Assembly: GCA_910573745.1 (NCBI GenBank)
Contig: CAJSYI010000023.1
Coordinates: 1 to 40,362, forward strand
DNA: 40,362 bases
From: Muribaculaceae bacterium
Lineage (GTDB): Bacteria > Bacteroidota > Bacteroidia > Bacteroidales > Muribaculaceae
Direction: 5' to 3'
In this document: piece after piece, positions 9,194 through 18,087 of the stretch
How positions within the stretch are numbered: the stretch's first letter is position 1
Layout of the letters: the number at the start of each line of letters is the position of its first letter
Made by a program: the position numbers and the translations under genes
Notes under the pieces: generated by a model
Database searches by the model: none
What the model was told of the DNA's origin: nothing
The model's input: only the letters and a program-made list of their open reading frames with translations

Positions 9194-9969
9194 TTCAGTC
9201 TGTTTATGTTGAATACCGGTCCTTCTTTGCACACGCATACATTCCCCTTGTCGGCGGTGTCCTCCACGCAACAAAGGCACGCACCGAGTCCGCAGGCCAT
9301 GACGTTCTCGAGGCTCACCTGGCAATCGATGCCACGTTCTTTTGCAATGGCAGCGATTCCCTTCATCATCGGAAGCGGGCCGCAACAGAGAATATGCTTC
9401 CAGTCGCGGCATAACACGCTGTGCTGGCTCACAAAGCCCTTCTCCCCGGAAGTGCCGTCATCGGTGGATATGTAAAGATTGCCGACTGAAGAGAGTTCTT
9501 CTGTCAATATGAGCCTGTCCTTGTTCACCGCCCCTATAAGCATGGAGGGTGAAAGCCCTGCCTCATTCATTTTCTTTGCAAGGAGAAGCATCGGCGCTAT
9601 GCCCACGCCTCCCGCGATGAGCAGCGCATCGGAATAGGTCTCGTCAAACGAAAATCCGTTGCCGAGAGGAAGCAGAATGCTGAAAACGTCGCCTTCGCGC
9701 GCATTGCAGAGGCAATGAGTTGCCGCTCCCGCATCCTTGACGTAAAGGAACAAAAGACCTTGTTCGGCATCCGCATCGCATATCGAAATGGGACGGCGCA
9801 GGAACGTGCCGTGCGACTGAAGCACCTGTATGTTGACGAACTGGCCGGGACGAGCCTCAGCCAATGCTGCCGCGCCCTTCTCCTTGTCAAGTGGCTCAAG
9901 AACGAGCATGGCATCTCCGGCTTGTGTAGGCCTTGTTTCCGAAAGTTTGAAATCCAATAGATATTTCAT
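9187..9969 (-). CDS. pyrK: dihydroorotate dehydrogenase electron transfer subunit
   Basis: The FAD and [2Fe-2S] partner of PyrD, carrying electrons from FMN to NAD+. The 260-residue protein has an N-terminal ferredoxin-reductase-like FAD domain with FLRRPISICDAD, a variant of the RxYS flavin motif. An NAD-binding part contains LIAGGVGIAPMLLLAKKM and CCGPLPMM. The C-terminal iron-sulfur cluster motif has cysteines at 226, 231 and 234, with the fourth probably at 245 or 247. This matches the Cys-x4-Cys-x2-Cys spacing of known PyrK. It lies between merR (26 bases upstream) and pyrD (7-base overlap) on the minus strand. Confidence 0.93.
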   Translation of the reverse strand: MKYLLDFKLSETRPTQAGDAMLVLEPLDKEKGAAALAEARPGQFVNIQVLQSHGTFLRRPISICDADAEQGLLFLYVKDAGAATHCLCNAREGDVFSILLPLGNGFSFDETYSDALLIAGGVGIAPMLLLAKKMNEAGLSPSMLIGAVNKDRLILTEELSSVGNLYISTDDGTSGEKGFVSQHSVLCRDWKHILCCGPLPMMKGIAAIAKERGIDCQVSLENVMACGLGACLCCVEDTADKGNVCVCKEGPVFNINRLKW

Positions 9970-9995
9970 AAATAGGTTTTGAAAAGAAGTAGAAA

Positions 9996-10346
9996 CTAAA
10001 ACATCTCGTCCTGAGCACGCTTGGAAAATGCCTTCAGGAGACTTTTCATCTCAAGCTTCACCTCTTCCAGACGATTGATTATCTCCATCGTATGTTCGAC
10101 GTTTCGGCTGTTGACGCGCATCTGCTCCTTGGCGGCTTCAAGCTTCAGGCCCTTTGTCTTCACAAGATAATGTATCATCCGCAGTTTTTCGATGTCGGCA
10201 GACGTGTAATACCTTATCTTGCTTGTGCTGCGCATAGGAGACAATCCCGGGAACTCGCTTTCCCAATATCGCAGAGTGGAAGGCGCGACTCCGATCATCT
10301 CAGCCACATCTCTTATTTTATAGAACTGCTTGTCAATATTTTCCAT
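9996..10346 (-). CDS. MerR family transcriptional regulator
   Basis: A 116-residue DNA-binding protein. The winged helix-turn-helix is at about residues 8-75: FYKIRDVAEMIGVAPSTLRYWESEFPGL is the recognition unit (first helix at about 11-20) and IRYYTSADIEKLRMIHYLV is the second part. A C-terminal helix (about 80-112, rich in Glu, Lys and Leu) should form the antiparallel dimer coiled coil. No cysteine cluster for metal binding is present, so metal sensing is unlikely. It sits 16 bases after the M23 peptidase gene and is probably in the same transcript, an arrangement I recall as common in Bacteroidales. Its targets and inducer are unknown. Confidence 0.85.
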   Translation of the reverse strand: MENIDKQFYKIRDVAEMIGVAPSTLRYWESEFPGLSPMRSTSKIRYYTSADIEKLRMIHYLVKTKGLKLEAAKEQMRVNSRNVEHTMEIINRLEEVKLEMKSLLKAFSKRAQDEMF

Positions 10347-10362
10347 TCTTCAGATAAACTGC

Positions 10363-11328
10363 TCAGTCCATCACGTGTCCTGCGTTCTCGGCCAGACGTA
10401 TCATCTGCTCGTATGCTTCCGGAGTTATGTCCATGAAATAATAGTTCACCGGATTCTGCGGCTCGTCCTTGAAACGCACTTCATAATGAAGATGCGGGCC
10501 AGTGGATTTTCCCGTAGAGCCGACTTCCCCTATCTTCTCGCCACGGCTTACCATCTGGCCTTCCTTGACAAGGATTTTGGAGAGATGGCCGTACCGGGTC
10601 AAGTAGTTGTATCCATGATCCACATCAATGCAATTGCCGTAGCCACCTTTCCAATCTGCAACGGAGACGCGGCCGTTGGCGGTGGCATAGACCCCAGTCC
10701 CTTCTGGAGCCGCAAAGTCAAGTCCTGCATGAAAGGCAGTCGCGCCATATACCGGATCCCGCCTATAGCCGTAGCCGGAAGCCATCGTGTATGCTTCCAC
10801 GTTGATTGGCAGTACAGACGGTATGTGGTCCAGTTTGTCCTGTTGTTTGGAAGCCATGGTTTTCAATTCATCGAACGATATGGACTGCGCATAAAGGCAG
10901 CGGTCGAAGAAATCAAGGCGGCGAGTGAAATCCGTAACCAATTTGGCATCCGAAAGCCCTTGCAGTTCCCGATAACGGGACTCGTTGTCAAGACCTGCCA
11001 ACCTCTGCCCCCTGCTGAGCGGCTCCATCTGCATCATAACCCTGTAAAAATTGTCATCACGGCTTTGGATATTTTCCATCACTTTAAGCGAGTTCTCCAG
11101 GCGTCGGCTGAGAATGTTGTATTGGGTCTTTAGCTGACGGTTTTCCGTCCTCAGGTTCTGTTCCGTAGGCGTGTCGTAACACAGAAAAACAAGCCCTACG
11201 GCCGCAGCGGCAATCAGCACGGCAAGCACAAGCACCTTTGCAAAACCGGAAAGCCGTCCCGCGAGCGTAGGATAGACACGCTCGTAATTGTCTGTTTCGG
11301 GATTGTATCTGTAATAAACGGTCTTCAC
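10363..11328 (-). CDS. M23 family metallopeptidase, membrane-anchored
   Basis: A LytM-type peptidoglycan endopeptidase held in the inner membrane with its domain in the periplasm. The 321-residue protein starts MKTVYYRYNPETDNYERVYP, a short cytosolic leader typical of Bacteroidales members. A single TM helix (about 30-50) and a coiled coil (about 55-88) follow. The M23 domain spans about 180-290 and has zinc ligands H200 and D204 in FHAGLDF, H248 in RYGHLS, and GPHLHYE with H279 and H281. The motifs are complete, so it should be active. The start is GTG at 11326-11328; an upstream in-frame GTG at 11349 would add seven residues that do not resemble the family. It begins a minus-strand operon with merR, pyrK and pyrD. 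Confidence 0.9.
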   Translation of the reverse strand: MKTVYYRYNPETDNYERVYPTLAGRLSGFAKVLVLAVLIAAAAVGLVFLCYDTPTEQNLRTENRQLKTQYNILSRRLENSLKVMENIQSRDDNFYRVMMQMEPLSRGQRLAGLDNESRYRELQGLSDAKLVTDFTRRLDFFDRCLYAQSISFDELKTMASKQQDKLDHIPSVLPINVEAYTMASGYGYRRDPVYGATAFHAGLDFAAPEGTGVYATANGRVSVADWKGGYGNCIDVDHGYNYLTRYGHLSKILVKEGQMVSRGEKIGEVGSTGKSTGPHLHYEVRFKDEPQNPVNYYFMDITPEAYEQMIRLAENAGHVMD

Positions 11329-11363
11329 GGCTATGCACAAAAAGCCCACAAGGGCTTTTCATC

Positions 11364-11398
11364 TTGCAAAATTAGGCGTTTTTTACTAATTTTGCAAA
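11364..11398. promoter_or_regulatory. symmetrical divergent promoter for alaS and the M23 operon
   Basis: A perfect 11-bp inverted repeat (TTGCAAAATTA at 11364-11374, TAATTTTGCAA at 11387-11397) contains a -7 element on each strand. On the plus strand TAATTTTG (11387-11394) has TTG at 11364-11366 exactly 20 bases upstream. On the minus strand TAATTTTG (11374-11367) has TTTG (11398-11395) 20 bases upstream. The -33 element of each promoter therefore abuts or overlaps the -7 element of the other. Confidence 0.7.
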
Positions 11399-11450
11399 TC
11401 ATTCGGTTCTGTGGGGTATGCCCTATCAGACCATTAATGCAAGCAACACA

Positions 11451-14072
11451 ATGACATCCAAAGAAATACGCGAAGCTTTCAAAGACTTTTTCCGCGATAA
11501 AGGCCATCGCATAGTGCCCTCGGCCCCTATGGTAATCAAGGACGACCCGACGCTGATGTTCACCAACGCTGGCATGAACCAGTTCAAAGACATTATACTC
11601 GGCAACCGCAAGGCTGAAGCCCCCAGAATGGCCGACAGCCAGAAGTGCCTGCGAGTCAGCGGCAAGCACAACGACCTTGAAGAAGTGGGACATGACACAT
11701 ACCACCACACTATGTTTGAAATGCTCGGCAACTGGTCGTTTGGCGACTATTTCAAGGCGGAGGCCATAGATTGGGCTTGGGAATTCCTTGTAGATGTGCT
11801 GAAACTCGATTCTTCACGTCTGTATGCTACTGTATTTGAAGGAAATCCCGCCGACGGACTTTGTCGCGACGATGAAGCCGCCGCAATATGGGAGCGACAT
11901 CTTCCAGCAGACCATATAATCAACGGGAACAAACATGACAATTTCTGGGAAATGGGCGATACCGGACCATGCGGCCCATGTTCAGAAATCCATATCGACC
12001 TTCGCCCGGATGACGAACGCAAGGCCGTTTCCGGTGCCTCGCTGGTCAATAAGGACAATCCTCTCGTCATCGAGATATGGAACCTCGTGTTCATGCAATA
12101 TGAGCGCAAGGCCGACGGCTCGCTTGTCCCCTTGCCGTTCAAGGTGATTGACACCGGAATGGGATTTGAGCGTCTCTGCATGGCAATGCAGGGGAAAGAG
12201 TCTAATTATGACACGGATGTCTTCACTCCATTGATCAGTGAAATATCAAGCCTGTCTGGAAAGGAATATGGCAAAGACGCCAAAGTGGACGTTGCGATGC
12301 GCGTAGTGGCCGACCATGTGAGAACCATAGCATTCTCAATAGCCGACTCACAGTTGCCGTCCAATGCCAAGGCAGGCTACGTAATCCGTCGCATCCTCCG
12401 GCGCGCAGTAAGATATGCCTATACCTTCCTCGGTGCCAAAGAGGCTTTCATGTACCGCCTCACAGACTGTCTTGTGGCTCAGATGGGCGACGCCTATCCT
12501 GAACTTTCAGCACAGAAAGAGCTGATAAAGAGAGTTATAAAAGAAGAAGAGGATTCGTTTCTACGCACGCTCGACAATGGCATCAGACTTCTTGACAATG
12601 TTATGGCCCAAGCCTCAAAAGACGGCAGAACGACTGTTGACGGCAAAGACGCGTTCGTTCTGTACGATACTTACGGTTTCCCGCTTGACCTGACTGAACT
12701 CATTCTGCGTGAAAACAATCTGGAGCTTGACCACGAAGGGTTTGAAGCTGAAATGAAGAAGCAGAAAGAACGGGCGCGGAATGCAGCGGCCATGGAAACC
12801 GGCGACTGGACCATCGTCTCAGAAGGCGAGCAGGAGTTCGTAGGCTATGACCTCACTGAAACCCAGACGCGCATATTGCGTTACAGGAAAATCAAGCAGA
12901 AAAACAAGGAGTTTTATCAGATCATACTTTCGAAATCGCCTTTCTATGCAGAAATGGGAGGCCAGGTGGGAGACCGCGGTTCACTTACCGACTCTGATGG
13001 CAACACAATAGAGATATTCGACACTAAGCGGGAAAACAACATCGGTGTCCATCTTTCCTCAAAGCTGCCGGAAAAAATTGAAGGCGCGCTTACGGCAAAA
13101 ATCGACGTAGAGGCCCGCAAAGCCACATCGGCCAACCATTCTGCCACCCATCTCCTTCATGAAGCTTTGAGAGAAGTCCTCGGCAGCCACGTGGAGCAGA
13201 AAGGTTCGTTCGTTTCGCCCGACATGTTGCGTTTTGACTTCTCGCATTTCCAGAAAGTGTCGCCTGAAGAATTGCGAAAGGTGGAGCATCTTGTCAACGC
13301 CCGCATACGCGAGGCCATGCCGCTCGATGAGCATCGCGAATTGCCTATAGCACGCGCCCGTGAAATGGGTGCCATGGCTCTTTTCGGAGAGAAATATGGC
13401 GACAAAGTCCGCGTAGTGCGTTTCGGCAACAGCATAGAGCTTTGCGGAGGCACGCATGTGGCCAATACTGGCAACATAGGAATGATCCGCATAGTTGCGG
13501 AAAGCTCCATAGCAGCCGGCATACGCCGCATAGAGGCTCTCAGCGGGATTGCCGTGGAGAATATGCTTGACAAGCTTCAGGACACTATGCGCGACGTGGC
13601 CTCTTTGCTCGGAAACGCCTCAGACATACGCGTGGCTGTACAGAAAGCCATCAACGAGAATTCAGAGCTTAAGCACCAGGTAGAAGGTTTCTTTGAGGAA
13701 CGCATAAAGAACGTCACCAAATCCGTTCTTGAATCAAGCCGGGAAATACACGGAATAAGATTGTGTACCGCAGGCGGAGCTATGATTCCCGATGTGGTGA
13801 AAAACGTGGCGTTCTCAGTCCGTAAGGCATCTCCGCAACGCACAGTCTTTATCGGTGCAACGCTTTCCGGGCCAGACAAGCCGTTGCTCACACTCATGGT
13901 TTCCGACGACCTCGTGAAAGAAGGCCTCAATGCCTCAAAGATAGTGCGCGAAGCGGCAAAGGCCATCAAGGGCGGCGGCGGCGGACAGCCGTTCTTTGCC
14001 CAGGCAGGCGGAAAAGACATAGACGGTCTTTCAGTTGCCAACGACAAAATCATAGAGCTTCTCGGTCTCTGA
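11451..14072 (+). CDS. alaS: alanyl-tRNA synthetase
   Basis: Charges tRNA-Ala with alanine in the cytoplasm. The 873-residue protein has the class II catalytic core at the N-terminus ([34 protein letters not shown], motif 2 region [10 protein letters not shown] and [14 protein letters not shown]). The middle of the catalytic/anticodon region carries [13 protein letters not shown]. The editing domain has the zinc-binding HSATH (H563, H567) and CGGTH (C665, H669). The C-terminal C-Ala/DHHA1-like segment ends with [16 protein letters not shown]. All key residues are present, so proofreading of mischarged Ser and Gly is expected. I start at the ATG at 11451, matching the family N-terminus, in preference to an ATG at 11418. 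It is divergent from the M23 operon and ends at a bidirectional terminator. Confidence 0.97.
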   Translation: MTSKEIREAFKDFFRDKGHRIVPSAPMVIKDDPTLMFTNAGMNQFKDIILGNRKAEAPRMADSQKCLRVSGKHNDLEEVGHDTYHHTMFEMLGNWSFGDYFKAEAIDWAWEFLVDVLKLDSSRLYATVFEGNPADGLCRDDEAAAIWERHLPADHIINGNKHDNFWEMGDTGPCGPCSEIHIDLRPDDERKAVSGASLVNKDNPLVIEIWNLVFMQYERKADGSLVPLPFKVIDTGMGFERLCMAMQGKESNYDTDVFTPLISEISSLSGKEYGKDAKVDVAMRVVADHVRTIAFSIADSQLPSNAKAGYVIRRILRRAVRYAYTFLGAKEAFMYRLTDCLVAQMGDAYPELSAQKELIKRVIKEEEDSFLRTLDNGIRLLDNVMAQASKDGRTTVDGKDAFVLYDTYGFPLDLTELILRENNLELDHEGFEAEMKKQKERARNAAAMETGDWTIVSEGEQEFVGYDLTETQTRILRYRKIKQKNKEFYQIILSKSPFYAEMGGQVGDRGSLTDSDGNTIEIFDTKRENNIGVHLSSKLPEKIEGALTAKIDVEARKATSANHSATHLLHEALREVLGSHVEQKGSFVSPDMLRFDFSHFQKVSPEELRKVEHLVNARIREAMPLDEHRELPIARAREMGAMALFGEKYGDKVRVVRFGNSIELCGGTHVANTGNIGMIRIVAESSIAAGIRRIEALSGIAVENMLDKLQDTMRDVASLLGNASDIRVAVQKAINENSELKHQVEGFFEERIKNVTKSVLESSREIHGIRLCTAGGAMIPDVVKNVAFSVRKASPQRTVFIGATLSGPDKPLLTLMVSDDLVKEGLNASKIVREAAKAIKGGGGGQPFFAQAGGKDIDGLSVANDKIIELLGL

Positions 14073-14088
14073 GGAGATAGCCGCGAAT

Positions 14089-14145
14089 AAGAAGGACAGG
14101 AATTACGGGCGACGCTGGTTGCCCGTAATTCCTGTCCTTCTTTTG
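14089..14145. terminator. bidirectional terminator between alaS and lpxA
   Basis: A perfect 22-bp stem (14089-14110 with 14121-14142, 10-base loop) is followed by TTTT on the plus strand and preceded by AA on the left, giving a weaker U-tract for the minus strand. It separates convergent alaS and lpxA. Confidence 0.85.
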
Positions 14146-14182
14146 TTACAATTAACGTTGTGCCTTTGTATTTACATATTCT

Positions 14183-14956
14183 TCATACTGCCGAACGAAT
14201 GATTCCACGTTCTGAATTCACCACGAAGTCCACAATCTCATCTCTATATACGGATTGTGGCAAAGTCTGCATTATCAGTTTCACCGCGTTGGTTACATTA
14301 AGGTCGCTGAGATAAAGAAGTCGGTAGACTTCCCCTATCCTCTGGATGTCCTCTTGTGAGAACCCGTTGCGGTGAAGACCTATTGTGTTGAGCCCAACGT
14401 ATGAAATCGGTTCGCGGGCGGCTTTTACGAAAGGTGGAATGTCTTTGTTGACCAAGGCTCCGCCCTGAAGCATGATGTTCTTGCCGAGATGGCAGAACTG
14501 ATGCACCAGACTTCCTCCACCTATTACGGCACAGTCATCTATCTGCACCTCTCCAGCAAGCTGCGAGGCATTGGATATGATGACCCTGTTGCCCACCTTG
14601 CAGTCGTGTGCCACATGGGAATAAGCCATAATGAGACAGTTCTTGCCGACGGAAGTTTCTCCTTTGGCGGCAGTGCCGCGGTTGACCGTAACGCATTCGC
14701 GCAACGTGGTTCCGTCTCCTATGTAGGCGTAGGTCTTTTCCCCTTTGAATTTCAGGTCCTGAGGGACACCGGCGACCACGGCACCTGGGAATATAGTAAC
14801 CCCGCTGCCTATGCGCGCCCCCGGAAAAATAGTAACATTGCCATATATAACGGTGTTGTCGCCGATTTCCACATCCTCGTGGATGGTTGTGAAATTCCCT
14901 ATCTGGACATTCTTTCCTATCCGGGCCTCTGGATGGACACTTATGAGATTGTTCAT
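14183..14956 (-). CDS. lpxA: UDP-N-acetylglucosamine acyltransferase
   Basis: Catalyses the first step of lipid A synthesis, transferring a 3-hydroxyacyl chain from ACP to UDP-GlcNAc. The 257 residues form a left-handed beta-helix with many hexapeptide repeats (IGKNVQIG, IGDNTVIYG, IGSGVTIFPGA). The catalytic histidine is H117 in AYSHVAHDCKVGN, equivalent to E. coli H125. GLNTIGLHRNGFS and the following helices form the family's C-terminal domain. It is the last gene of the minus-strand set lpxD, lpxC-fabZ, lpxA, with only 13 bases between it and lpxC-fabZ. Confidence 0.96.
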   Translation of the reverse strand: MNNLISVHPEARIGKNVQIGNFTTIHEDVEIGDNTVIYGNVTIFPGARIGSGVTIFPGAVVAGVPQDLKFKGEKTYAYIGDGTTLRECVTVNRGTAAKGETSVGKNCLIMAYSHVAHDCKVGNRVIISNASQLAGEVQIDDCAVIGGGSLVHQFCHLGKNIMLQGGALVNKDIPPFVKAAREPISYVGLNTIGLHRNGFSQEDIQRIGEVYRLLYLSDLNVTNAVKLIMQTLPQSVYRDEIVDFVVNSERGIIRSAV

Positions 14957-14969
14957 CTTTCTGAGGGGA

Positions 14970-16352
14970 TTACTTGTTCTTTATTATCTGGGCCATAAAC
15001 TCGGCCTCACATACCACCTTTTCTCCCACGAAAGCATAACCTTTCACGACTGCGCATCCGCGACGAATCTCGGTCATCAGCTGCACGTAGAGGAGAAGCG
15101 TATTTCCAGGGACGACTTTCTGGCGGAATTTCACGTTGTCGATCTTCAGGAAATATGTGGAATATTTCTCAGGCTCCTCAAGGAAATTGAGCACCAGCAC
15201 ACCCGCCGTCTGAGCCATTGCCTCTACCTGAAGCACACCCGGCATCACAGGTTCCTGCGGGAAATGTCCTTGGAAGAACGGTTCATTCACAGTCACGTTC
15301 TTGACGGCCACGGCATGTTTACGGTCTATCTCTATCACCTTGTCGATGAGAAGGAACGGATAGCGGTGAGGAATCAGGCCTCGTATGCCGTTGATGTCAA
15401 TGATAGGCTCGACATTCGGATTGTAGACCGGCGACTGCACTTCTGTGTGCTTCACTGCCTTGCGGAGCATACGGGTGAACTTGTTGTTGATGGAATGGCC
15501 CGGACGTTCTGCCACGACACGCCCCTTTAGCGGGCGGCCGATCAGAGCCATATCGCCTATCACATCCATCAGCTTGTGACGTGCAGGCTCATTGTCCCAC
15601 TTGAGCGGCGTCGGATTGATATATCCCAGACGGTCAAGCTTCATATGCCCCACTCCCATCAGGTCGCATATCTTGTCGATGCTTTCCTGCGGAATCTCCT
15701 GGTCATATATGACTATGGCGTTGTCGAGATCTCCTCCTCTGATGAGGCCGTTATCCATAAGCTGTTCTATCTCCCTCACGAAGACGAAAGTGCGTGCGCT
15801 TGCCACTTCGGACTTGAAATCGGCAAGGTCATCGAGCATAGCGAACTGGTTCGGAATCACCGGAGAATTGTACTCCACCATAGTCTGGACACTGAAACTG
15901 TCATCAGGATATATGGTTACGACAGAACCTGTCTCTTCATCGCTCACGCGTATCTTCTCCTTAATTATATAGAAGTCTTTGTCGGCGTTCTGCTCTTTCA
16001 GCCCTACCCTTTCGAGCTCCTCCACATAGACTTTCGCGCTGCCGTCGAGTATCGGCATCTCGGGAGCATCAACGTCTATGAGACAATTGTCCACGCCGGC
16101 AGCGTAGAGCGCAGCCAATGCATGTTCTACGGTGCTGACCACGGCATCATTCTTGCCAAGCACTGTCCCCCTGCGTGTATCCACCACGTTTTCTGCGAGT
16201 GCGTCAACCGTCGGTTGACCCGGCAGATCAGTGCGGCGGAATTTGTAACCGTGGTTTTCAGGAGCCGGATTGAACACTGCTGTGATTTCTATTCCGGTAT
16301 GCAGTCCTTTCCCCTTGACGGAGAACGACTCCCGGAGTGTCTGTTGATTCAT
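14970..16352 (-). CDS. lpxC-fabZ: bifunctional LpxC deacetylase / FabZ dehydratase fusion
   Basis: One 460-residue protein with two activities, a fusion characteristic of Bacteroidota and useful for lineage assignment. Residues 1 to about 310 are LpxC, the zinc deacetylase that commits to lipid A synthesis. It has H77 in STVEHALAAL, H259 and D263 in ARHKLMDVIGD, and H286 in RPGHSINN, matching E. coli H79, H238, D242 and H265. Residues from about 320 are FabZ, a 3-hydroxyacyl-ACP dehydratase. It has IPHRYPFLLIDKV and the catalytic H363 and E377 in the GHFPQEPVMPGVLQVEAMAQ region. The two activities compete for related hydroxyacyl substrates. The ATG at 16352 is 48 bases after the lpxD stop. 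Confidence 0.97.
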   Translation of the reverse strand: MNQQTLRESFSVKGKGLHTGIEITAVFNPAPENHGYKFRRTDLPGQPTVDALAENVVDTRRGTVLGKNDAVVSTVEHALAALYAAGVDNCLIDVDAPEMPILDGSAKVYVEELERVGLKEQNADKDFYIIKEKIRVSDEETGSVVTIYPDDSFSVQTMVEYNSPVIPNQFAMLDDLADFKSEVASARTFVFVREIEQLMDNGLIRGGDLDNAIVIYDQEIPQESIDKICDLMGVGHMKLDRLGYINPTPLKWDNEPARHKLMDVIGDMALIGRPLKGRVVAERPGHSINNKFTRMLRKAVKHTEVQSPVYNPNVEPIIDINGIRGLIPHRYPFLLIDKVIEIDRKHAVAVKNVTVNEPFFQGHFPQEPVMPGVLQVEAMAQTAGVLVLNFLEEPEKYSTYFLKIDNVKFRQKVVPGNTLLLYVQLMTEIRRGCAVVKGYAFVGEKVVCEAEFMAQIIKNK

Positions 16353-16400
16353 GATATATGAGGTGTAATTCTGTTTTTGATTTATTGATTACAGAGGCAC

Positions 16401-17408
16401 TTATTTGCTTTTTTTGCCCTCTTTCCCGAAAAGTTCGCCAAGTCGGTTGATATAGACCGCATTGCGCGCAAAATCACGCACCGGCACGGCAGGATAGCCC
16501 ACAAGTCTTTCGTGGTCGCCGACATTGCGGTGCACCCCGGATTGCGCCCCGAATTCATTGAAGCTTCCAATGTTGAGATGGCCGGCAATGCCGACCTGTC
16601 CTCCCATCATATTCCAATCTCCTATTTTTGTAGACCCGGCAATGCCACACTGTGAAGCAAAGACATTGTTCTTTCCTATCTCAACATTGTGGGCAACCTG
16701 GATAAGGTTGTCAAGCTTAGTGCCGCTGCCAATCTTGGTGCTGCCGAACGTTGCCCTGTCTACAGTCGTATTTGCACCGATTTCCACATCGTCTCCGATT
16801 TCCACGTTGCCTGTCTGCGGGATTTTCTCGAATCCGTGGGCCGTCGGAGCGAAACCGAAACCGTCGGCCCCGATCACCGCGCCTGAATGGATTACGCAGC
16901 GCGAACCTATGCGGCACTGCTCGTATATCCGGACTCCTGCACGCACGACGGTATCCTCCCCTATTTCCACGCCGTCGCCAACGTAGGCATTGGGATAGAT
17001 GAGGACGCCTCTGCCGAGTTTCACGCCCCTGCCTACGTAAGCGAACGCCCCGATATATACACCTTCCGGAATATCCACGCCTTCAGCTATGAAAGAGGGG
17101 TTCTCGATTCCCGAAGGACGGGGCTTTGAACTTTCCACGATGCGCAGCAAGTCCGCTATCGTGGAGTAAGGATCGGCAACCCTTATGAGTACCGTAGACA
17201 CTTCTCTGTCGAGTTTCAGGCTGTCTTTGACAAGAACAGCCGAAGCCTGGGTGGTATATAGGAAATGCGTATATTTCGGGTTTGAGAGGAAGGTGAGGCT
17301 TCCCGGCGACGCCTCTTCTATCTTGGCGAACGAAGAGAGCATCACACTGCCGTCCCCTTCCACTTTTCCATTGACCATTTTGGCCAAATCAGTAGCTGAT
17401 ATTTCCAT
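16401..17408 (-). CDS. lpxD: UDP-3-O-acylglucosamine N-acyltransferase
   Basis: Adds the N-linked hydroxyacyl chain in lipid A synthesis. The 335-residue protein has the N-terminal uridine-binding domain (SFAKIEEASPGSLTFLSNPKY), a hexapeptide-repeat beta-helix from about residue 105 (IPEGVYIGAFAYVGRGVKLG onward), and a C-terminal helix. The catalytic histidine is H240 in LDNLIQVAHNVEIG, equivalent to E. coli H239. IGADGFGFAPT is a further signature. The ATG at 17406-17408 matches the family N-terminus MEISATDLA; an in-frame TTG at 17429 is less likely. First gene of the lpx operon on the minus strand. Confidence 0.96.
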   Translation of the reverse strand: MEISATDLAKMVNGKVEGDGSVMLSSFAKIEEASPGSLTFLSNPKYTHFLYTTQASAVLVKDSLKLDREVSTVLIRVADPYSTIADLLRIVESSKPRPSGIENPSFIAEGVDIPEGVYIGAFAYVGRGVKLGRGVLIYPNAYVGDGVEIGEDTVVRAGVRIYEQCRIGSRCVIHSGAVIGADGFGFAPTAHGFEKIPQTGNVEIGDDVEIGANTTVDRATFGSTKIGSGTKLDNLIQVAHNVEIGKNNVFASQCGIAGSTKIGDWNMMGGQVGIAGHLNIGSFNEFGAQSGVHRNVGDHERLVGYPAVPVRDFARNAVYINRLGELFGKEGKKSK

Positions 17409-17426
17409 CTGCCATAAAAATTTGTG

Positions 17427-17434
17427 CAAAAATA
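17427..17434 (-). promoter_or_regulatory. possible -7 element for the lpxD operon
   Basis: On the minus strand TATTTTTG fits TAnnTTTG 18 bases before the lpxD ATG. No clear -33 partner is visible at the expected distance, so the call is tentative. Confidence 0.35.
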
Positions 17435-17529
17435 CGAAAAATCCGCGTCATGGCCATATGTTGGCGGAGATAAAATCACCTTCAGTTGTATTCTTGACCG
17501 ATTTAGAGTGTGTTTTACCCGTTTTTGGC

Positions 17530-17560
17530 TTGATATATTAGAATTAAATGCTTAATTTTG
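17530..17560 (+). promoter_or_regulatory. promoter of the methylmalonyl-CoA operon
   Basis: TTG at 17530-17532, a 20-base spacer and TAATTTTG at 17553-17560 match the Bacteroidota consensus. The leader before the ATG at 17633 holds a small hairpin (17574-17579 with 17585-17590). Confidence 0.65.
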
Positions 17561-17632
17561 CACAAAATTTCAGTCCGGCTTCGGGCCGGAGCAAAACTAC
17601 TAAAAATTACCAAATTAAAAACTTACGATAAG

Positions 17633-18055
17633 ATGAACATCTCACACATCGAACACATCGGCATAGCCGTGCCTAACCTGGAAGAAGCCATCAAGTACTA
17701 CGAAAATGTGCTCGGCTTCAAGTGCTACAAGCAGGAAGTGGTGGAAGACCAGAAGGTTACCACTGCATTCTTCAAGGTGGGAGACACTAAGATCGAACTT
17801 CTTGAGCCTACCTGCCCCGAAAGCACCATCGCCAAGTTCATCGAAAAGAACGGCGGCCGTGGCGGAATGCACCATCTCGCCTTCGCAGTGGAAGACGGCG
17901 TGGCCAATGCGCTTGCTGAATGCGAGGAGAAAGGAATCCGCCTCATCGACAAGGCTCCCCGCAAAGGTGCCGACGGGCTCAACATCGCCTTTCTCCACCC
18001 CAAATGCACCGAAGCAGTGCTGACCGAGCTTTGTGAGGATCCCTCAAAGAAATAA
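17633..18055 (+). CDS. mce: methylmalonyl-CoA epimerase
   Basis: Interconverts the (R) and (S) forms of methylmalonyl-CoA, linking the mutase product to the decarboxylase. The 140-residue vicinal-oxygen-chelate protein has two beta-alpha-beta-beta-beta modules. [19 protein letters not shown] carries the first metal-ligand histidine (H8), [13 protein letters not shown] the second, and the C-terminal LTELCE the glutamate. Length matches the family. The ATG at 17633 is chosen because the frame upstream (to 17558) falls in the leader and overlaps the promoter. It is followed by the decarboxylase genes with 32 bases to mmdA, so it is the first gene of that operon. Confidence 0.93.
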   Translation: MNISHIEHIGIAVPNLEEAIKYYENVLGFKCYKQEVVEDQKVTTAFFKVGDTKIELLEPTCPESTIAKFIEKNGGRGGMHHLAFAVEDGVANALAECEEKGIRLIDKAPRKGADGLNIAFLHPKCTEAVLTELCEDPSKK

Positions 18056-18087
18056 CAATAAACATATACATTCATAACTACCACATT

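Noticed and set aside
10330..11133. Long open frame on the plus strand opposite the M23 peptidase gene
   Set aside because: The minus-strand gene has all catalytic motifs; the plus frame is a shadow.
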